Below are positions 25,236 to 36,182 of a DNA stretch of 64,000 bases, in pieces (within the stretch, counting starts at the first letter, position 1; every line of letters begins with the position of its first letter). This DNA is from Rikenellaceae bacterium (lineage in GTDB: Bacteria; Bacteroidota; Bacteroidia; Bacteroidales; Rikenellaceae). The notes under the pieces were generated by a model. The model saw only the letters and a list, made by a program, of their open reading frames with translations. It was not told the DNA's origin and made no database searches. The stretch is taken from assembly GCA_020859685.1 (NCBI GenBank), contig JAJBVT010000020.1:1-64000 (forward strand), in the 5' to 3' direction. The position numbers were made by a program, and so were the translations under genes.

Positions 25236-25303
25236 TACCGGGCCGGAACGATCCTCTATCGAACGTGTAAAAGATGAAACAATAAAAAGCAAGATACCGT
25301 ACA

Positions 25304-26533
25304 ATGGATACAATGAATCTTATCAGCACATTCGCTGAGTTCAAGGAGCTGAAGAATATCGACAAGAGCACCATGATTGGTGTCCTGGAGGATGTGTTCA
25401 GGCATCTACTGATAAAGACTTACGAAACGGACGAGAATTTCGACATTATCATCAATCCCGAAAAGGGCGATATGGAGATATGGCGGAACCGGACCGTGGT
25501 GGAGGACGGCACGGTGGAGAATCCTAACCAGCAGATTTCACTCACCGACGCCCGCAAGATAGACGAGTCTTACGAGGTGGGCGAGGAGGTTGCCGACGAG
25601 ATAAAACTCTCTTCGTTCGGGCGCCGCGCCGTGCTATCGCTGCGTCAGAATCTGGCGTCTCGTATCCTCGACCTCGAGAAGGCCAACCTTTACGAAAAGT
25701 ACAGTGAGAAGGTGGGGGATATCATTACCGGGGAGGTGTATCAGGTATGGAAGAAGGAGATACTCGTGCTGGACGACGAGGATAACGAACTGGTACTTCC
25801 CAAGTCGGAACAGATACCGAGCGATTTCTTCCGCAAGGGAGACACTATCCGGGCGATAGTGTCGAAGGTGGAGATGAGGAACAACTCACCGGCGATAATT
25901 CTTTCGCGTACGGCCCCCGAGTTTCTCGAAAGGCTTTTCGAACTGGAGGTGCCGGAGATCTTCGACGGACTTATCACCATCAAGAAAATCGTACGTATAC
26001 CCGGTGAAAGGGCGAAGGTGGCCGTGGAGTCGTACGACGAGCGTATCGACCCGGTTGGCGCATGCGTCGGGATGAAGGGCTCGAGAATCTACTCCATTGT
26101 AAAGGAGCTGCGCAACGAAAATATAGACGTGGTGAACTGGACGGCAAACGCTCAACTGCTTATACAGCGTGCGCTGAACCCGGCCAAGATAACCACGATA
26201 AATATAGACGAGGAGAAAAAGACCGCGGCAGTTTACCTCAAGCCGAGCGAAGTGTCGCTTGCTATCGGTAAGGGCGGGCTGAATATCCGCCTTGCCAGTA
26301 TGCTGACGGGTTACGATATCGACGTTTACCGCGAAGTCGAGGAAGAAGACGTTGCGCTGGACGACTTCTCGGACGAAATCGACCAGTGGATAATCGACGT
26401 GCTGAAAGGTATCGGTTGCGACACCGCCAAGAGTGTCCTCGAAATTCCGGCCGACGAACTCGCCCGCCGCACCGACCTCGAAGACGAGACCGTCAAGGAG
26501 GTGGTGGCTATCCTCCGTTCGGAATTCGAATAG
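25304..26533 (+). CDS. nusA: Transcription elongation/termination factor NusA
   Basis: A 409-aa NusA. It has the N-terminal RNA-polymerase-binding domain (about 1-125) and an S1 RNA-binding domain (about 130-200; VGDIITGEVYQVWKKEILVL). Two KH domains follow: CVGMKGSRIYSIVKELRNEN with the GxxG loop, and later KGGLNIRLASMLTGYDIDVY. A short acidic tail (EEEDVALDDFSDEID) ends in a helical domain. NusA binds RNA polymerase and nascent RNA and modulates pausing and termination. It sits between rimP and infB, as in most bacteria. The gap to infB is about 105 bp, so the three may be one transcript. Two ATGs, 25304 and 25313, are both acceptable. Confidence 0.97.
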   Translation: MDTMNLISTFAEFKELKNIDKSTMIGVLEDVFRHLLIKTYETDENFDIIINPEKGDMEIWRNRTVVEDGTVENPNQQISLTDARKIDESYEVGEEVADEIKLSSFGRRAVLSLRQNLASRILDLEKANLYEKYSEKVGDIITGEVYQVWKKEILVLDDEDNELVLPKSEQIPSDFFRKGDTIRAIVSKVEMRNNSPAIILSRTAPEFLERLFELEVPEIFDGLITIKKIVRIPGERAKVAVESYDERIDPVGACVGMKGSRIYSIVKELRNENIDVVNWTANAQLLIQRALNPAKITTINIDEEKKTAAVYLKPSEVSLAIGKGGLNIRLASMLTGYDIDVYREVEEEDVALDDFSDEIDQWIIDVLKGIGCDTAKSVLEIPADELARRTDLEDETVKEVVAILRSEFE

Positions 26534-26638
26534 GAGACACCCCGGGGTGCGGTGTCGCACCCGCCCGTCATCCGGACGGGATGCTAGTAACCGCGGGACA
26601 GGGGACGCGGAAGAGTAACGCCGAAAAAAGATTTATAT

Positions 26639-29563
26639 ATGTCAAGTGAAAGAAAATTAAGGCTCAACCAGGTTGCACGTGAATTCAATGTGGGATTGTC
26701 CACGATTACGGACTTCCTTGCCAAAAAAGGTGTAAGCATCGAAAGTTCGCCGAGTACCATCGTCGGACCGGATGCGTACGCCCTTTTGGAAAAGGAGTTC
26801 GGCGGCAACCGTTCCGATGGGAGGGTCAATATCCGCGAGAGGATAAACCTCCGGCAGGAGACCGTATCGCTGGATAAAATTAAGGGCAACGCTCCGGACA
26901 AGAACGCTGAGCCGGACTTTAAGGACGAGGTGGTTATAAAGACCGGCGTTATCAGTGTTAAGGACGAAGTGGCGCAGCGGGCCCCCAAAATAGTCGGTAA
27001 GATAGACCTGCCGGGCAGTAAGCCCAAGCCGGTAGAAAAGCCCGCCCCGGCCCCGCAGCCGCAGGCCCCTGCCGCACCGAAAGCCCAACCGACACCGGAA
27101 CCTGCGGCGCCTCGTCCGGAACCGGCCGTACAATCCGTGCAGCCAAAGGCCGAACCGGCTCCAAGTCCGGCTCCGGTTTCGCCAGCCGCACCCGCAGCCA
27201 GCCCGGCCGTCGAGACCAAAACCCCGGAACCGGTGAAGGAAGCGGCCCCGGCCACCGCACCGCAGGGGCAGGCATCTTCTGTTGCCCCGACAGCCCCGGA
27301 GGCGGTAAAAAGCCCCGACCCTGCGATTCAGAGCCAGACCTACGACGAGCGTGTGGCGGCGGACGACAGCAACGTTTTCCGCCCCAGTACCGAAGGCAGT
27401 ACGCTTTCGGGCCCTAAAGTGCTCGGAAAGATAGATGTCGGGACGCTCCGCAGCGGCCGTAACGAGAACAGGCGGGAAAAACGCAAACGTATAACCAAAG
27501 ATAAGGTAGACGTTACCAAACAGCAACCCCCCGTACCCGGCCAGCGTCAGGGGGGCGGCAAAGGCCAGTTCGGCCAGAACGCCGGTAGACCCGGTGCGGG
27601 CGGCGGACGAGACAATAAGAAGGGTGGCAAGGGCGCCAGGCCGAAACCCGTACTGCGCCCCGAGGTTAGCGACGAAGAGGTACAGAAGCAGATAAAGGAT
27701 ACACTTGCCCGCCTTACCTCGAAGGGCGGCAAGAGCAAGAGCGCCAAATACCGCCGCGACAAGCGCGATGCGGTGTCGGCCCGTATGAGCGAGGATATTG
27801 AAAGGGCTGCAAGCGAAAAGAGTACGCTTAAGGTTACGGAATTTGTGACCGTCAGCGAACTTGCCACCATGATGGACGTAAGCGTTACGGACGTTATCAC
27901 GGCCTGTATGAACCTCGGGCTGATGGTTTCCATCAACCAGAGGCTCGATGCGGAGGCGCTGGTGGTGGTGGCCGAGGAGTTCGGATACAAAACCGAATTC
28001 GTTTCGGTGGAGATACAGGAAGCCATCGACGACGAGGATGTGGATGCAGAGGAGGATCTTCAGCCGAGGCCGCCTATCGTCACCGTGATGGGCCACGTCG
28101 ACCACGGGAAGACCTCGCTGCTCGACAATATCCGAAAGACCAATGTTATAGCCGGTGAGGCGGGGGGTATTACCCAGCATATCGGTGCGTACAGCGTCAA
28201 CTACGAGGGCAAGAAGATAACCTTTCTCGATACCCCGGGTCACGAGGCTTTTACCGCGATGCGTGCCCGTGGGGCCGCGGCGACGGACGTCGCCATAATT
28301 ATAGTGGCTGCCGACGACAGCGTCATGCCCCAGACCATCGAGGCTATCAACCACGCTTCGGCCGCCGGGGTGCCTATGGTATTCGCCATAAACAAAATCG
28401 ACAAGGAGGGGGCCAACCCCGACCATATAAAGGAACAGCTTGCCGGAATGAATTACCTTGTGGAAGATTGGGGCGGTAAGTTCCAGTCTCAGGAGGTGTC
28501 GGCAAAACAGGGTGTAAACCTCGACAAACTGCTCGAAAAAGTACTGCTCGAAGCGGAGTTTCTCGACCTGAAAGCCAACCCGAACCGTAAGGCGAACGGG
28601 GTGGTGATAGAATCGTCGCTCGACAAGGGGCGCGGATACGTATCGACAATCCTCGTGCAGAACGGGACGCTTCATATCGGCGATATCCTGCTATCGGGGA
28701 CCTATACCGGCAGGGTAAAGGCCATGTTCGATGAGAACGGCAACAAACTGGACGCAGCCGGTCCGTCCACCCCCGTGCTGGTGCTCGGCCTTAACGGCGC
28801 GCCGCAGGCCGGGGACACTTTCAACGTGATGGAGGACGACCGCAGTGCGAGGGACGTGGCCAACAAACGCGAACAGTTGCAGCGTATGCAGGATCTCCGC
28901 ACCCAGAAGCACGTTACGCTCGATGAAATCGGCCGTCGTATAGCTATCGGGAACTTCAAGGAGCTGAACATTATCGTCAAGGGCGACGTGGACGGTTCCA
29001 TCGAGGCCATGACCGACTCGCTTATCAAGCTGTCGAAGGACGAGGTTCAGGTGAACGTTATCCACAAGGCGGTAGGGCAGATATCCGAATCGGACGTTAT
29101 GCTCGCTGCCGCCTCGAACGCCATTATAATCGGCTTCCAGGTGCGCCCGTCGGCCACCGCCCGCAGGCTTGCCGAAAAAGAGGAGATAGAAATAAGGCTC
29201 TACTCTATAATCTACGATGCGATTAACGACATTAAGGACGCTATCGAGGGTATGCTCGCGCCTGTGATGAAGGAAGAGATTGTATGCTCGGTGGAGGTGC
29301 TGAAAGTATTCAAGGTCAGCAAGGTGGGAACTATCGCCGGGTGTATCGTCCGCGAGGGCAAGATTACCCGTAATACGCCTATCCGTGTTATCCGCGACGG
29401 TATCGTGGTCTACACCGGCCGTCTCGGTTCGCTCAAACGCTTTAAGGATGACGTCAAGGAGGCTACCACCGGCATGGAATGCGGTCTTAACATCGAAAGC
29501 TACAACGATATTCGCGAAGGCGACATAGTTGAAGGGTACGAAACCGTGGAAGTTAAACGGTAA
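26639..29563 (+). CDS. infB: Translation initiation factor IF-2
   Basis: A 974-aa IF-2, in the normal range for Bacteroidota. The N-terminal IF2_N domain (about 1-55; [20 protein letters not shown]) is followed by a long Pro/Ala/Lys/Glu-rich linker (about 120-230) and a basic Arg/Gly segment. A second N-domain (about 400-470) is followed by the GTPase: G1 GHVDHGKT at 485-492, G3 DTPGHE at 531-536 and G4 NKID at 585-588. The C-terminal part binds fMet-tRNA. It delivers initiator tRNA to the 30S subunit. The linker is low complexity and very GC-rich, which produces long open frames on the opposite strand. A terminator follows within about 20 bp. Confidence 0.97.
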   Translation: MSSERKLRLNQVAREFNVGLSTITDFLAKKGVSIESSPSTIVGPDAYALLEKEFGGNRSDGRVNIRERINLRQETVSLDKIKGNAPDKNAEPDFKDEVVIKTGVISVKDEVAQRAPKIVGKIDLPGSKPKPVEKPAPAPQPQAPAAPKAQPTPEPAAPRPEPAVQSVQPKAEPAPSPAPVSPAAPAASPAVETKTPEPVKEAAPATAPQGQASSVAPTAPEAVKSPDPAIQSQTYDERVAADDSNVFRPSTEGSTLSGPKVLGKIDVGTLRSGRNENRREKRKRITKDKVDVTKQQPPVPGQRQGGGKGQFGQNAGRPGAGGGRDNKKGGKGARPKPVLRPEVSDEEVQKQIKDTLARLTSKGGKSKSAKYRRDKRDAVSARMSEDIERAASEKSTLKVTEFVTVSELATMMDVSVTDVITACMNLGLMVSINQRLDAEALVVVAEEFGYKTEFVSVEIQEAIDDEDVDAEEDLQPRPPIVTVMGHVDHGKTSLLDNIRKTNVIAGEAGGITQHIGAYSVNYEGKKITFLDTPGHEAFTAMRARGAAATDVAIIIVAADDSVMPQTIEAINHASAAGVPMVFAINKIDKEGANPDHIKEQLAGMNYLVEDWGGKFQSQEVSAKQGVNLDKLLEKVLLEAEFLDLKANPNRKANGVVIESSLDKGRGYVSTILVQNGTLHIGDILLSGTYTGRVKAMFDENGNKLDAAGPSTPVLVLGLNGAPQAGDTFNVMEDDRSARDVANKREQLQRMQDLRTQKHVTLDEIGRRIAIGNFKELNIIVKGDVDGSIEAMTDSLIKLSKDEVQVNVIHKAVGQISESDVMLAAASNAIIIGFQVRPSATARRLAEKEEIEIRLYSIIYDAINDIKDAIEGMLAPVMKEEIVCSVEVLKVFKVSKVGTIAGCIVREGKITRNTPIRVIRDGIVVYTGRLGSLKRFKDDVKEATTGMECGLNIESYNDIREGDIVEGYETVEVKR

Positions 29564-29581
29564 CGGTCCGGTATCTACAAA

Positions 29582-29609
29582 AAAAGGGCATCCCACGGGA
29601 TGCCCTTTT
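29582..29609. terminator. Bidirectional terminator after infB
   Basis: AAAAGGGCATCCC and GGGATGCCCTTTT (29582-29594 and 29597-29609) form a perfect stem with T-runs on both strands. It serves infB and the convergent secreted-protein gene. Confidence 0.9.
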
Positions 29610-29626
29610 GCGTTGAAAACTTTTTC

Positions 29627-30097
29627 TTACGGCTGGTAATCCTGATAATGGCTCCCTTCGGGAACGGGTTTCTTAATGAACTGTTTGCCAGAATGGTCGA
29701 TATCGTACATTTCCACGACTTTTTTCTGGTCTCCGTCCATACGGTAACGGTAAAAACCTTCGAAATTTCGGTCGGAGTTATTCCGGTCCTGGAGGCTCCC
29801 GTAGGTGTAATGGTCGTCGGGGGTACGGTCGATATCCATATCGTGAACTACGGTATGGGTACCGTCGTCGTCTTTCTGGACGAGCATAATCTTGGTTGAG
29901 TTGGGCTGACCCGGTACCTGATAAAGGGTCGGGTAAAGACCCCTGTCGTAGTAGCCGGTCGTTTCATGGAGTCCCAGTTCGGAGTGGGCATCCTTGAATT
30001 TGGTACCCGTAAGGTTCCGGTTCACAACCTCGTGCTGCGCGCTGGCGGTAAAAATAGCCGCTGCCAGAAGACAGGCTAATAAAATAGTTTTTTTCAC
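29627..30097 (-). CDS. Secreted protein of about 156 aa, function unknown
   Basis: From a GTG at 30097 the protein begins KKTILLACLLAAAIFTASA before QHEV, a clear signal peptide, so it should be exported. A longer frame from 30169 would add 24 residues (KKDPYRVYYIPDGKLIQTPKKFT) that disrupt this, so the GTG is preferred. The mature part (about 136 aa) is polar with aromatic and Asp-rich segments such as QKDDDGTHTVVHDMDIDRTP and YRYRMDGDQKKVVEMYDIDH. I do not recognise a family. The repeated Asp-rich turns might bind Ca2+, though they do not match an EF-hand. It converges with infB. Confidence 0.55.
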   Translation of the reverse strand: MKKTILLACLLAAAIFTASAQHEVVNRNLTGTKFKDAHSELGLHETTGYYDRGLYPTLYQVPGQPNSTKIMLVQKDDDGTHTVVHDMDIDRTPDDHYTYGSLQDRNNSDRNFEGFYRYRMDGDQKKVVEMYDIDHSGKQFIKKPVPEGSHYQDYQP

Positions 30098-30271
30098 GGT
30101 AAATTTTTTAGGGGTTTGTATTAATTTCCCATCGGGTATGTAATATACCCGGTACGGGTCCTTTTTCAAAAACCTCGCCTTTTATAGTTTGATGATGTGG
30201 AAACCGTGAGGGAGAAATGGTCGCGGGCACCCCTGTATGTCGATAGATTCCGGAATAGTTAAATGTTATGG

Positions 30272-31297
30272 CTATAACTCCCCTACACGGGCGCTCGGGG
30301 TTACATCGAGTTCTGCGAACTGGCCTGTAAGGTACTTGAAATACCCGGCGACGGCTATCATGGCGGCGTTGTCGGTGGTGAATTTAAGTTCCGGCAGGTA
30401 GAGGTTCCAGTGTCGCCGTCCGGCTTCCTCGGTAAGGCGGCTGCGGAGACCCGAATTGGCGGATACCCCGCCTGCAGCGGCGATTTCACGGATTCCCCGC
30501 TCTTTGGCGGCCAGTACGAGTTTCTTCAGGAGTATATCTATAATAGTTTTTTGAAGGGATGCACAAAGGTCAGACTTATTATTTTCTATTAATCCCGGTT
30601 CTGCGGCCACCCGGTCCCGAAGGAAATAGAGAAAGGAGGTCTTGAGACCACTGAAACTGTAATCGTATCCGCCGACCCGGGGCCGTGCGAACCGGAACCG
30701 TTCGGGGTCGCCTTCCTGTGCCAGCCGGTCTATTACTGGTCCTCCCGGGTAAGGCAGTCCCATTACTTTGGCGCATTTATCGAACGCCTCGCCTGCGGCA
30801 TCGTCGATGGTGGTTCCGATAATTTCCATCTCGTCCCACGAGCGGACCTCCACTATCTGGGTGTGCCCGCCGGAAACCAGCAGGCAGAGGAACGGGAAGG
30901 AGGGATGGGGCAGGGTTCGGTCGGGCAGGTCGATAAAGTGCGACAGGATATGCCCCTTTAGGTGGTTGACCTCTACCATAGGAATACCCCTTGCGAGCGA
31001 CAACCCTTTGGTGAACGATACTCCCACAAGAAGGGACCCCAGGAGGCCCGGACCACGGGTAAATGCAATAGCACCGATGTCCCCGAGCGTTATTCCGGCA
31101 TCCCGGACGGCAGTATCGACCACCGGTATTATATTCTGCTGGTGGGCGCGGGAAGCCAGTTCGGGTATGACACCGCCATACTGGACGTGCACCTGCTGGC
31201 TGGCTATCACATTTGACAGCAACGTCCGGCCGCGCAGTACTGCGGCCGACGTGTCGTCGCACGACGACTCTATTCCCAGTATTATAAGTTCTTCCAT
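30272..31297 (-). CDS. tsaD: tRNA threonylcarbamoyladenosine transferase TsaD
   Basis: A 341-aa TsaD, which adds threonylcarbamoyl to A37 of ANN-decoding tRNAs. It begins with LGIESSCDDTSAAVLRG (GIESSCDDT at 8-16). The metal ligands His112 and His116 lie in EVNHLKGHILSH. The nucleotide-binding SGGHTQIVEV and the GGVSANSGLRSRL block near the end complete the ASKHA fold. It requires TsaB and TsaE, which are not in the window. It is divergent from tamB, a recurring Bacteroidota arrangement. A perfect inverted repeat sits between its start codon and the shared intergenic region. Confidence 0.96.
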   Translation of the reverse strand: MEELIILGIESSCDDTSAAVLRGRTLLSNVIASQQVHVQYGGVIPELASRAHQQNIIPVVDTAVRDAGITLGDIGAIAFTRGPGLLGSLLVGVSFTKGLSLARGIPMVEVNHLKGHILSHFIDLPDRTLPHPSFPFLCLLVSGGHTQIVEVRSWDEMEIIGTTIDDAAGEAFDKCAKVMGLPYPGGPVIDRLAQEGDPERFRFARPRVGGYDYSFSGLKTSFLYFLRDRVAAEPGLIENNKSDLCASLQKTIIDILLKKLVLAAKERGIREIAAAGGVSANSGLRSRLTEEAGRRHWNLYLPELKFTTDNAAMIAVAGYFKYLTGQFAELDVTPSARVGEL

Positions 31298-31316
31298 CGA
31301 AAGCCCGGCAAACGGC

Positions 31317-31344
31317 CTGCAAGGCCGAAAAATACGCCTTGCAG
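31317..31344 (-). promoter_or_regulatory. Perfect inverted repeat in the tsaD leader
   Basis: CTGCAAGGC (31317-31325) and GCCTTGCAG (31336-31344) pair perfectly across a 10-base loop. It lies about 20-47 bp upstream of the tsaD start on the minus strand. It could be an operator or an RNA hairpin. There is no T-run after it, so it is not a terminator. Confidence 0.4.
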
Positions 31345-31413
31345 CACAATATATCCGGAGTTTAATTCGTAACTTTATAAGTTAGGGCATAAGCCCCCGT
31401 CCTCGGATTGCCG

Positions 31414-34400
31414 ATGCGCAAAGTTATAAAAATATCGGTTCATATCGTCTCCGCGCTTATTCTTGCGCTGATTATACTGCCTGTTATATTAATGCTGGCC
31501 ATACAGTTGCCTTCGGTGCAGAATTTTGCGGTGAGGAAGGCTACCCAGTGGGCCAGCGGGAAGCTGCAAACGAAGGTTTCGATCGACCGTATCGATATAA
31601 AGTTCTTCAACCGCGCATCGGTCGACGGCTTCTATGTGGAGGATTACGGCGGCGACACCCTACTCTATGCCCGCAGGTTGGAGGCCGATATCCTGAATAC
31701 GGGGCTTATGGGCGGGATGCTCACTTTCGGGAACGCCAAGGTATCGGACGTCCGCTTTAAAATGCACGAGGACGAAGACGGTACCTCAAATTTCCGTAAA
31801 ATTATTGAGCGTATAAAACGCAAGAACCCGCCCGAAGAGCGCAACCCGCTGCCGCTGATGTTTACCGGTGTGGAAGTTGAGAATTTCTATTACCGCATGG
31901 TTCGTCTCGAGCCTCGGACGGACCGGGGTAATGCCGTGAATTTTACCGATGTAGAGGTCCTGCGGTTCGATTTCATCGGGAGCGATGTGTTCATACAGGG
32001 CGACAGCCTGCACCTGAATGTTGACAAGATGTCGTTCCGGGAGAAGAGCGGGCTGTTTCTGTCCCACTTCTCGGCGAGGGTCGACAACCTGTCGGGGACT
32101 GGTGTGGATGTGAAGGACGTGAGGCTTCAAAGCGGACGCACGAACCTGAAGCTGGCATCCATGAGGTTCGAGAGCGCCGACTGGCACTCCTACAAGGACT
32201 TTATGGAGGTAATCCGGCTGGAGGGAGAGATAGAAAACTCGACGATAGATATTGCTACCATCGCAGCATTCACCCCGAAACTCGAAGGGATGGACTATCT
32301 GGTCCACGATTTTCGTGGACAGGCATCGGGGCTTGTCAGCGACCTGCAGGGAAGTATTCCGAACATCTCGCTGTACGGGACCTCACTGTCTTTCGATTTC
32401 AGAATGCGGGGCCTGCCGGATATATCTCGGGCGGTATTTGATGTGGACCTGAAATCGCTCGAAACCTCTGCTTTGGATATAGAAAATATATTATCCGCAC
32501 CCCTTGAAAATCCCCTGCCGCCCCGTCTGGTGGCCGTGCTCGGCGGGATGGGGGCGATAAGATTCCACGGGGCGTTCAACGGTTCGGTAAACCGTTTTAC
32601 CAGCTCCGGTGAATTGGATTCGGATAATACCCGGGCGGTATTCGAATTTTCAATGCTGCCGGACGGCGGCGGCAGGGCATTCACCGGAAACCTCGGAGCC
32701 TACGGAGTAAATGCGGGTGAGCTGGTAGGTGTGTCACGGCTGGGCCGTACCGGAATCAGGGCGGCCGTAAACGGCACCATCGGAAGCGAAGGGCTGAAAG
32801 GAAATGCGGATGCCACGGTTGCGCTCCTCGAATATAACGGTTACCGCTACCGGGATATCGGTATCGAAGGGGCGTTCGATAACAGGCGCTTCGCGGGCAC
32901 CGTGACCTCGACCGACGAAAATATAAATTTCATTTTCAACGGCACGCTCGATTTCAACGACTCCGTACCGCGGTTCGATTTCGGGCTGGGACTGCACCGG
33001 GCCGACCTTGTCGCCCTCAATATCGCACGGAGCGATTCGGTGTCGGTGCTGAAGTTCGATGCCCGCGCCATCGCCCGGGGCAGCGACCCGGACAACCTGA
33101 ACGGCGTCATAACCATATCGGACCTTACCTATATAAACGACGAAGATTCGGTCTGGACCGGCCGTATGGAGCTGCGCGGCAGGAACAGCGAGGATTCCAA
33201 ATACCTCTCTTTCACCTCCTATTTCGCCGACGCCGAGTACCGAAGCCGGACCGGCTACTCCGAGCTCTTCCGGGAGTTGCGGCGTACGTTACAGTCTTAC
33301 CTTCCGGCGCTTACTCCCGAGCGTGAGTCGTATGAAAGGCGACTGTCCGGCACTCGTGACGCGGACAACTATTCGCTACTGAGCGTCAATATCAAACAGG
33401 CCAACAAAGCCGTGGGAATATTCGTCCCCGGGCTGCTGCTGTCGCAGGGCAGCCGCCTGTCGCTGATGTTCAATCCGGGGGTGGGGCAGTTGTCGCTTTC
33501 GGCCTCTTCGGAATTTATAGAATACAATAACAATTTCGTGTCGAACCTCGAAGTGAATACCCGAAACGAGGGGGATTCGCTTTCGCTGTTCGTCCGGGCG
33601 GACGATATGTATGCCGGTCGTATTTATATGCCCAACTTTTCGGTTATAGGCGGGTTGAAGGAGAACCGGATAAACGTTAGCGGACGTTTTGTGGATTCAC
33701 TGCGGAATATGACCGCCCTTGTCGGGGCCGCATCGGAGATTTGGCGAGAACCGCAGAGCGGGATGGTACGGGCTGGAATCAGGTTCACCCCGTCGAGCAT
33801 TACCATCGGCGAGCGGGTGTGGAATATCTACTCCCGCGGAATAGAGGTGGACAGCGCCCGTATCGAGGTGAACGATTTCACCATTGTGGGTGCTGGTCAG
33901 AACCTCACGGTGGACGGTGTTATGTCGCGCTACCGTGAGGATACCCTGCATGTCAATTTTACAAATTTCGACCTTGAACCCCTTACCAATTTCACCAGCA
34001 GGCTGGGGTACGACGTGGCCGGTCGCACAAACGGCCATGCCGACCTCGTTGCAGGGAGGCAGGACGCGCTCCTGCATGCGAGTATCGGGTTCGATAGCAT
34101 TCGGCTCAACGGTAAACCGGTGCCAGACGGGCTGTTCGAGAGCCGGTGGGACTTTCAGGAGGAACGGGCGCTGTTCATGCTCACCCGGAAATCCGTAGCC
34201 GATACGGTACTGCGCGGTTATTTCGAACCCTCCACGGGGGAGTATTTCGGCCGGGCCACGCTAGGGAATATGGATATATCTTTTATCGAACCCTTTTTCA
34301 AGGGCATCGTGAGGGACACATACGGTAATGTAGACGTGGAAGCGGAAGTGTCCGGCCAAAGGCGCCAGCTCAAGGTGAACGGCAAGGCCTACATCGACCG

Positions 34401-35991
34401 CATGGGTATGACGGTAGATTTCCTCAATGTGCCCTATGAGATACGGGATGCCGTGGCCGAGGTCCGGGACAACGTTATTACGATGGACGAAGTTCCGGTT
34501 TACGATCCGTACGATAATATCGCGATGTTCGATATGAACGTCGACCTTAACAACACCCAGAATATCAATTACAATATCAACGTGCGCCCGGACAATATTC
34601 TGGCCATGAATACCGACGCCACATACAACGATATGTTCTACGGCCGTGTGTTCGGCTCGGGAACGGTTTCCGTTCGCGGCGACCGTAGGGGGGTAAATAT
34701 AGATATTACGGCTTCAAGCGGCGACGGGTCGGAGTTCTATATGCCCTTAAGCGACTACTCGCTGGGAATATCCGATATAATAACCTTCCGTGAGCGGCAG
34801 TCCGACCGGCCCGAGATTACCGATATCATGCGCCGAAAGATGGAGATAATACGCTCCCGAAGGCGTCGCGCTCGCGCGGATGAAGGGCAGGGTAATCTGA
34901 CCCTCAATATGAACCTCAATGTGCAGCCTAACCTCCAGTTCCGCCTTATAATCGACCCCCGCACGGGCGATATGCTCACAGCCCGCGGCAGCGGCAGGCT
35001 GGGTATCCATTTCGTGCCGCAGGCAGACGAGTTTACCATGAACGGAGACTACGAACTGACCGAGGGTAATTACCAGTTCTCATTACAAGGTATTATAAAC
35101 AAGCGGTTTACCATCGAGCCCGGCAGTCGGATAGTCTGGTTCAACGAACCGCTCGACGCGGAGCTGAACGTTTCGGCGGTCTACTCGCTCAAAGCGTCGC
35201 TGACCCCGCTGCTCAGCAATTACAACCGTGTGGGAGGCGAAAGTTTCACCAGCACCGTGCCCGTGGATTGCCGTATAATAATGAGCGGTAACCTGATGGA
35301 GCCGGAGATTACTTTCGAGGTGGACGTTCTGAACGTCGACCCCGTGATACGGTCCATCATCGCCAACGAACTTTCGACTCAGGAGAACGTCTCCACACAG
35401 TTCCTTTCCCTGCTGGCCCTCAATTCTTTCTACAATTCGGGTAACGGGAATATCGGTAGTGCCGGAGGAAGCGCTACGGCGTTCGATTTCCTCTCCTCCC
35501 AGTTGAGTAATATCCTGTCGAACGATAACATCCATATAGGGGTGCGATACAACCAGCGATCGGAACTTACTTCGGACGAGGTGATGCTCGATTTCTCTAC
35601 CCAGTTGTTCGGCAACCGCCTGTTGTTGGACGTTGAGGGTAATTATAATGCACAGAATACCCCGCGGCTTACCGACCGTAACGCCAGCAACCTCTCGGGT
35701 GACTTCTCGCTTACATGGCTTATCGACCGGCCGGGGAACCTGCGCCTCAAAGGTTTTTCGCGTACCATCGATCGATTCGATTCCGAGAACCAGGGGTTGC
35801 AGGAGAGCGGTCTCGGTATCTATTACAAAGAGGATTTCAATGTGCTGGGGGATATCGTACGCAATTTCAAAGAGCGGTTCTCACGCAGGGAAAAACGCAA
35901 GGCCCGGCGTGCCGAAATGAAAGGGATGGTAGAAGCGCTGATTGACGACGAAGAAATAGTAGTGGAAGTGGAAAGTCCGCCGGTGGAATAA
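31414..35991 (+). CDS. tamB: TamB-family translocation and assembly protein (DUF490)
   Basis: A very long protein of 1525 aa from ATG 31414. Residues about 8-28 form a membrane anchor (ISVHIVSALILALIILPVI). More than a thousand residues of AsmA/TamB-like beta-rich repeats fill the periplasm; similar runs include short motifs such as DFRGQASGLVSDL and LDFNDSVPRFDFGLGLHRADL. The C-terminal DUF490 part (about 1080-1460) carries NGDYELTEGNYQFSLQGIIN and ends in an outer-membrane-directed tail with acidic residues. TamB proteins bridge the inner and outer membranes and help move lipids or assemble outer-membrane proteins. It is divergent from tsaD and seems to be the only gene of its unit. Its length is usual for the Bacteroidota version. 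Confidence 0.88.
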   Translation: MRKVIKISVHIVSALILALIILPVILMLAIQLPSVQNFAVRKATQWASGKLQTKVSIDRIDIKFFNRASVDGFYVEDYGGDTLLYARRLEADILNTGLMGGMLTFGNAKVSDVRFKMHEDEDGTSNFRKIIERIKRKNPPEERNPLPLMFTGVEVENFYYRMVRLEPRTDRGNAVNFTDVEVLRFDFIGSDVFIQGDSLHLNVDKMSFREKSGLFLSHFSARVDNLSGTGVDVKDVRLQSGRTNLKLASMRFESADWHSYKDFMEVIRLEGEIENSTIDIATIAAFTPKLEGMDYLVHDFRGQASGLVSDLQGSIPNISLYGTSLSFDFRMRGLPDISRAVFDVDLKSLETSALDIENILSAPLENPLPPRLVAVLGGMGAIRFHGAFNGSVNRFTSSGELDSDNTRAVFEFSMLPDGGGRAFTGNLGAYGVNAGELVGVSRLGRTGIRAAVNGTIGSEGLKGNADATVALLEYNGYRYRDIGIEGAFDNRRFAGTVTSTDENINFIFNGTLDFNDSVPRFDFGLGLHRADLVALNIARSDSVSVLKFDARAIARGSDPDNLNGVITISDLTYINDEDSVWTGRMELRGRNSEDSKYLSFTSYFADAEYRSRTGYSELFRELRRTLQSYLPALTPERESYERRLSGTRDADNYSLLSVNIKQANKAVGIFVPGLLLSQGSRLSLMFNPGVGQLSLSASSEFIEYNNNFVSNLEVNTRNEGDSLSLFVRADDMYAGRIYMPNFSVIGGLKENRINVSGRFVDSLRNMTALVGAASEIWREPQSGMVRAGIRFTPSSITIGERVWNIYSRGIEVDSARIEVNDFTIVGAGQNLTVDGVMSRYREDTLHVNFTNFDLEPLTNFTSRLGYDVAGRTNGHADLVAGRQDALLHASIGFDSIRLNGKPVPDGLFESRWDFQEERALFMLTRKSVADTVLRGYFEPSTGEYFGRATLGNMDISFIEPFFKGIVRDTYGNVDVEAEVSGQRRQLKVNGKAYIDRMGMTVDFLNVPYEIRDAVAEVRDNVITMDEVPVYDPYDNIAMFDMNVDLNNTQNINYNINVRPDNILAMNTDATYNDMFYGRVFGSGTVSVRGDRRGVNIDITASSGDGSEFYMPLSDYSLGISDIITFRERQSDRPEITDIMRRKMEIIRSRRRRARADEGQGNLTLNMNLNVQPNLQFRLIIDPRTGDMLTARGSGRLGIHFVPQADEFTMNGDYELTEGNYQFSLQGIINKRFTIEPGSRIVWFNEPLDAELNVSAVYSLKASLTPLLSNYNRVGGESFTSTVPVDCRIIMSGNLMEPEITFEVDVLNVDPVIRSIIANELSTQENVSTQFLSLLALNSFYNSGNGNIGSAGGSATAFDFLSSQLSNILSNDNIHIGVRYNQRSELTSDEVMLDFSTQLFGNRLLLDVEGNYNAQNTPRLTDRNASNLSGDFSLTWLIDRPGNLRLKGFSRTIDRFDSENQGLQESGLGIYYKEDFNVLGDIVRNFKERFSRREKRKARRAEMKGMVEALIDDEEIVVEVESPPVE

Positions 35992-36061
35992 AAGGTCCGG
36001 ATAATGGCCCTACGCAACGCATAAATCGCGGCGGGGATAGGCGTTATCCGGTAAAAAGCAT

Positions 36062-36069
36062 TATTTTTG
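36062..36069 (+). promoter_or_regulatory. Possible -7 box for the exbB-exbD-tonB operon
   Basis: TATTTTTG at 36062-36069, about 115 bp before the exbB start. No clear -33 TTTG is visible. Confidence 0.35.
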
Positions 36070-36182
36070 CCCATCGGGTGCCCGGTTTTACGGGAGTGAG
36101 CGGAAGGTGCCGTAGGATATTTATGAAAAAACCGCCGTAGGTGCATCTATTGTCAAGAAGCGAATAAAACAGATAAAAAATA

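Noticed and set aside
26657..28675. Open frame of 672 codons on the minus strand across infB
   Set aside because: It is a shadow of the GC-rich infB coding sequence. The plus-strand IF-2 has all domains and motifs; the antisense protein has no family pattern.
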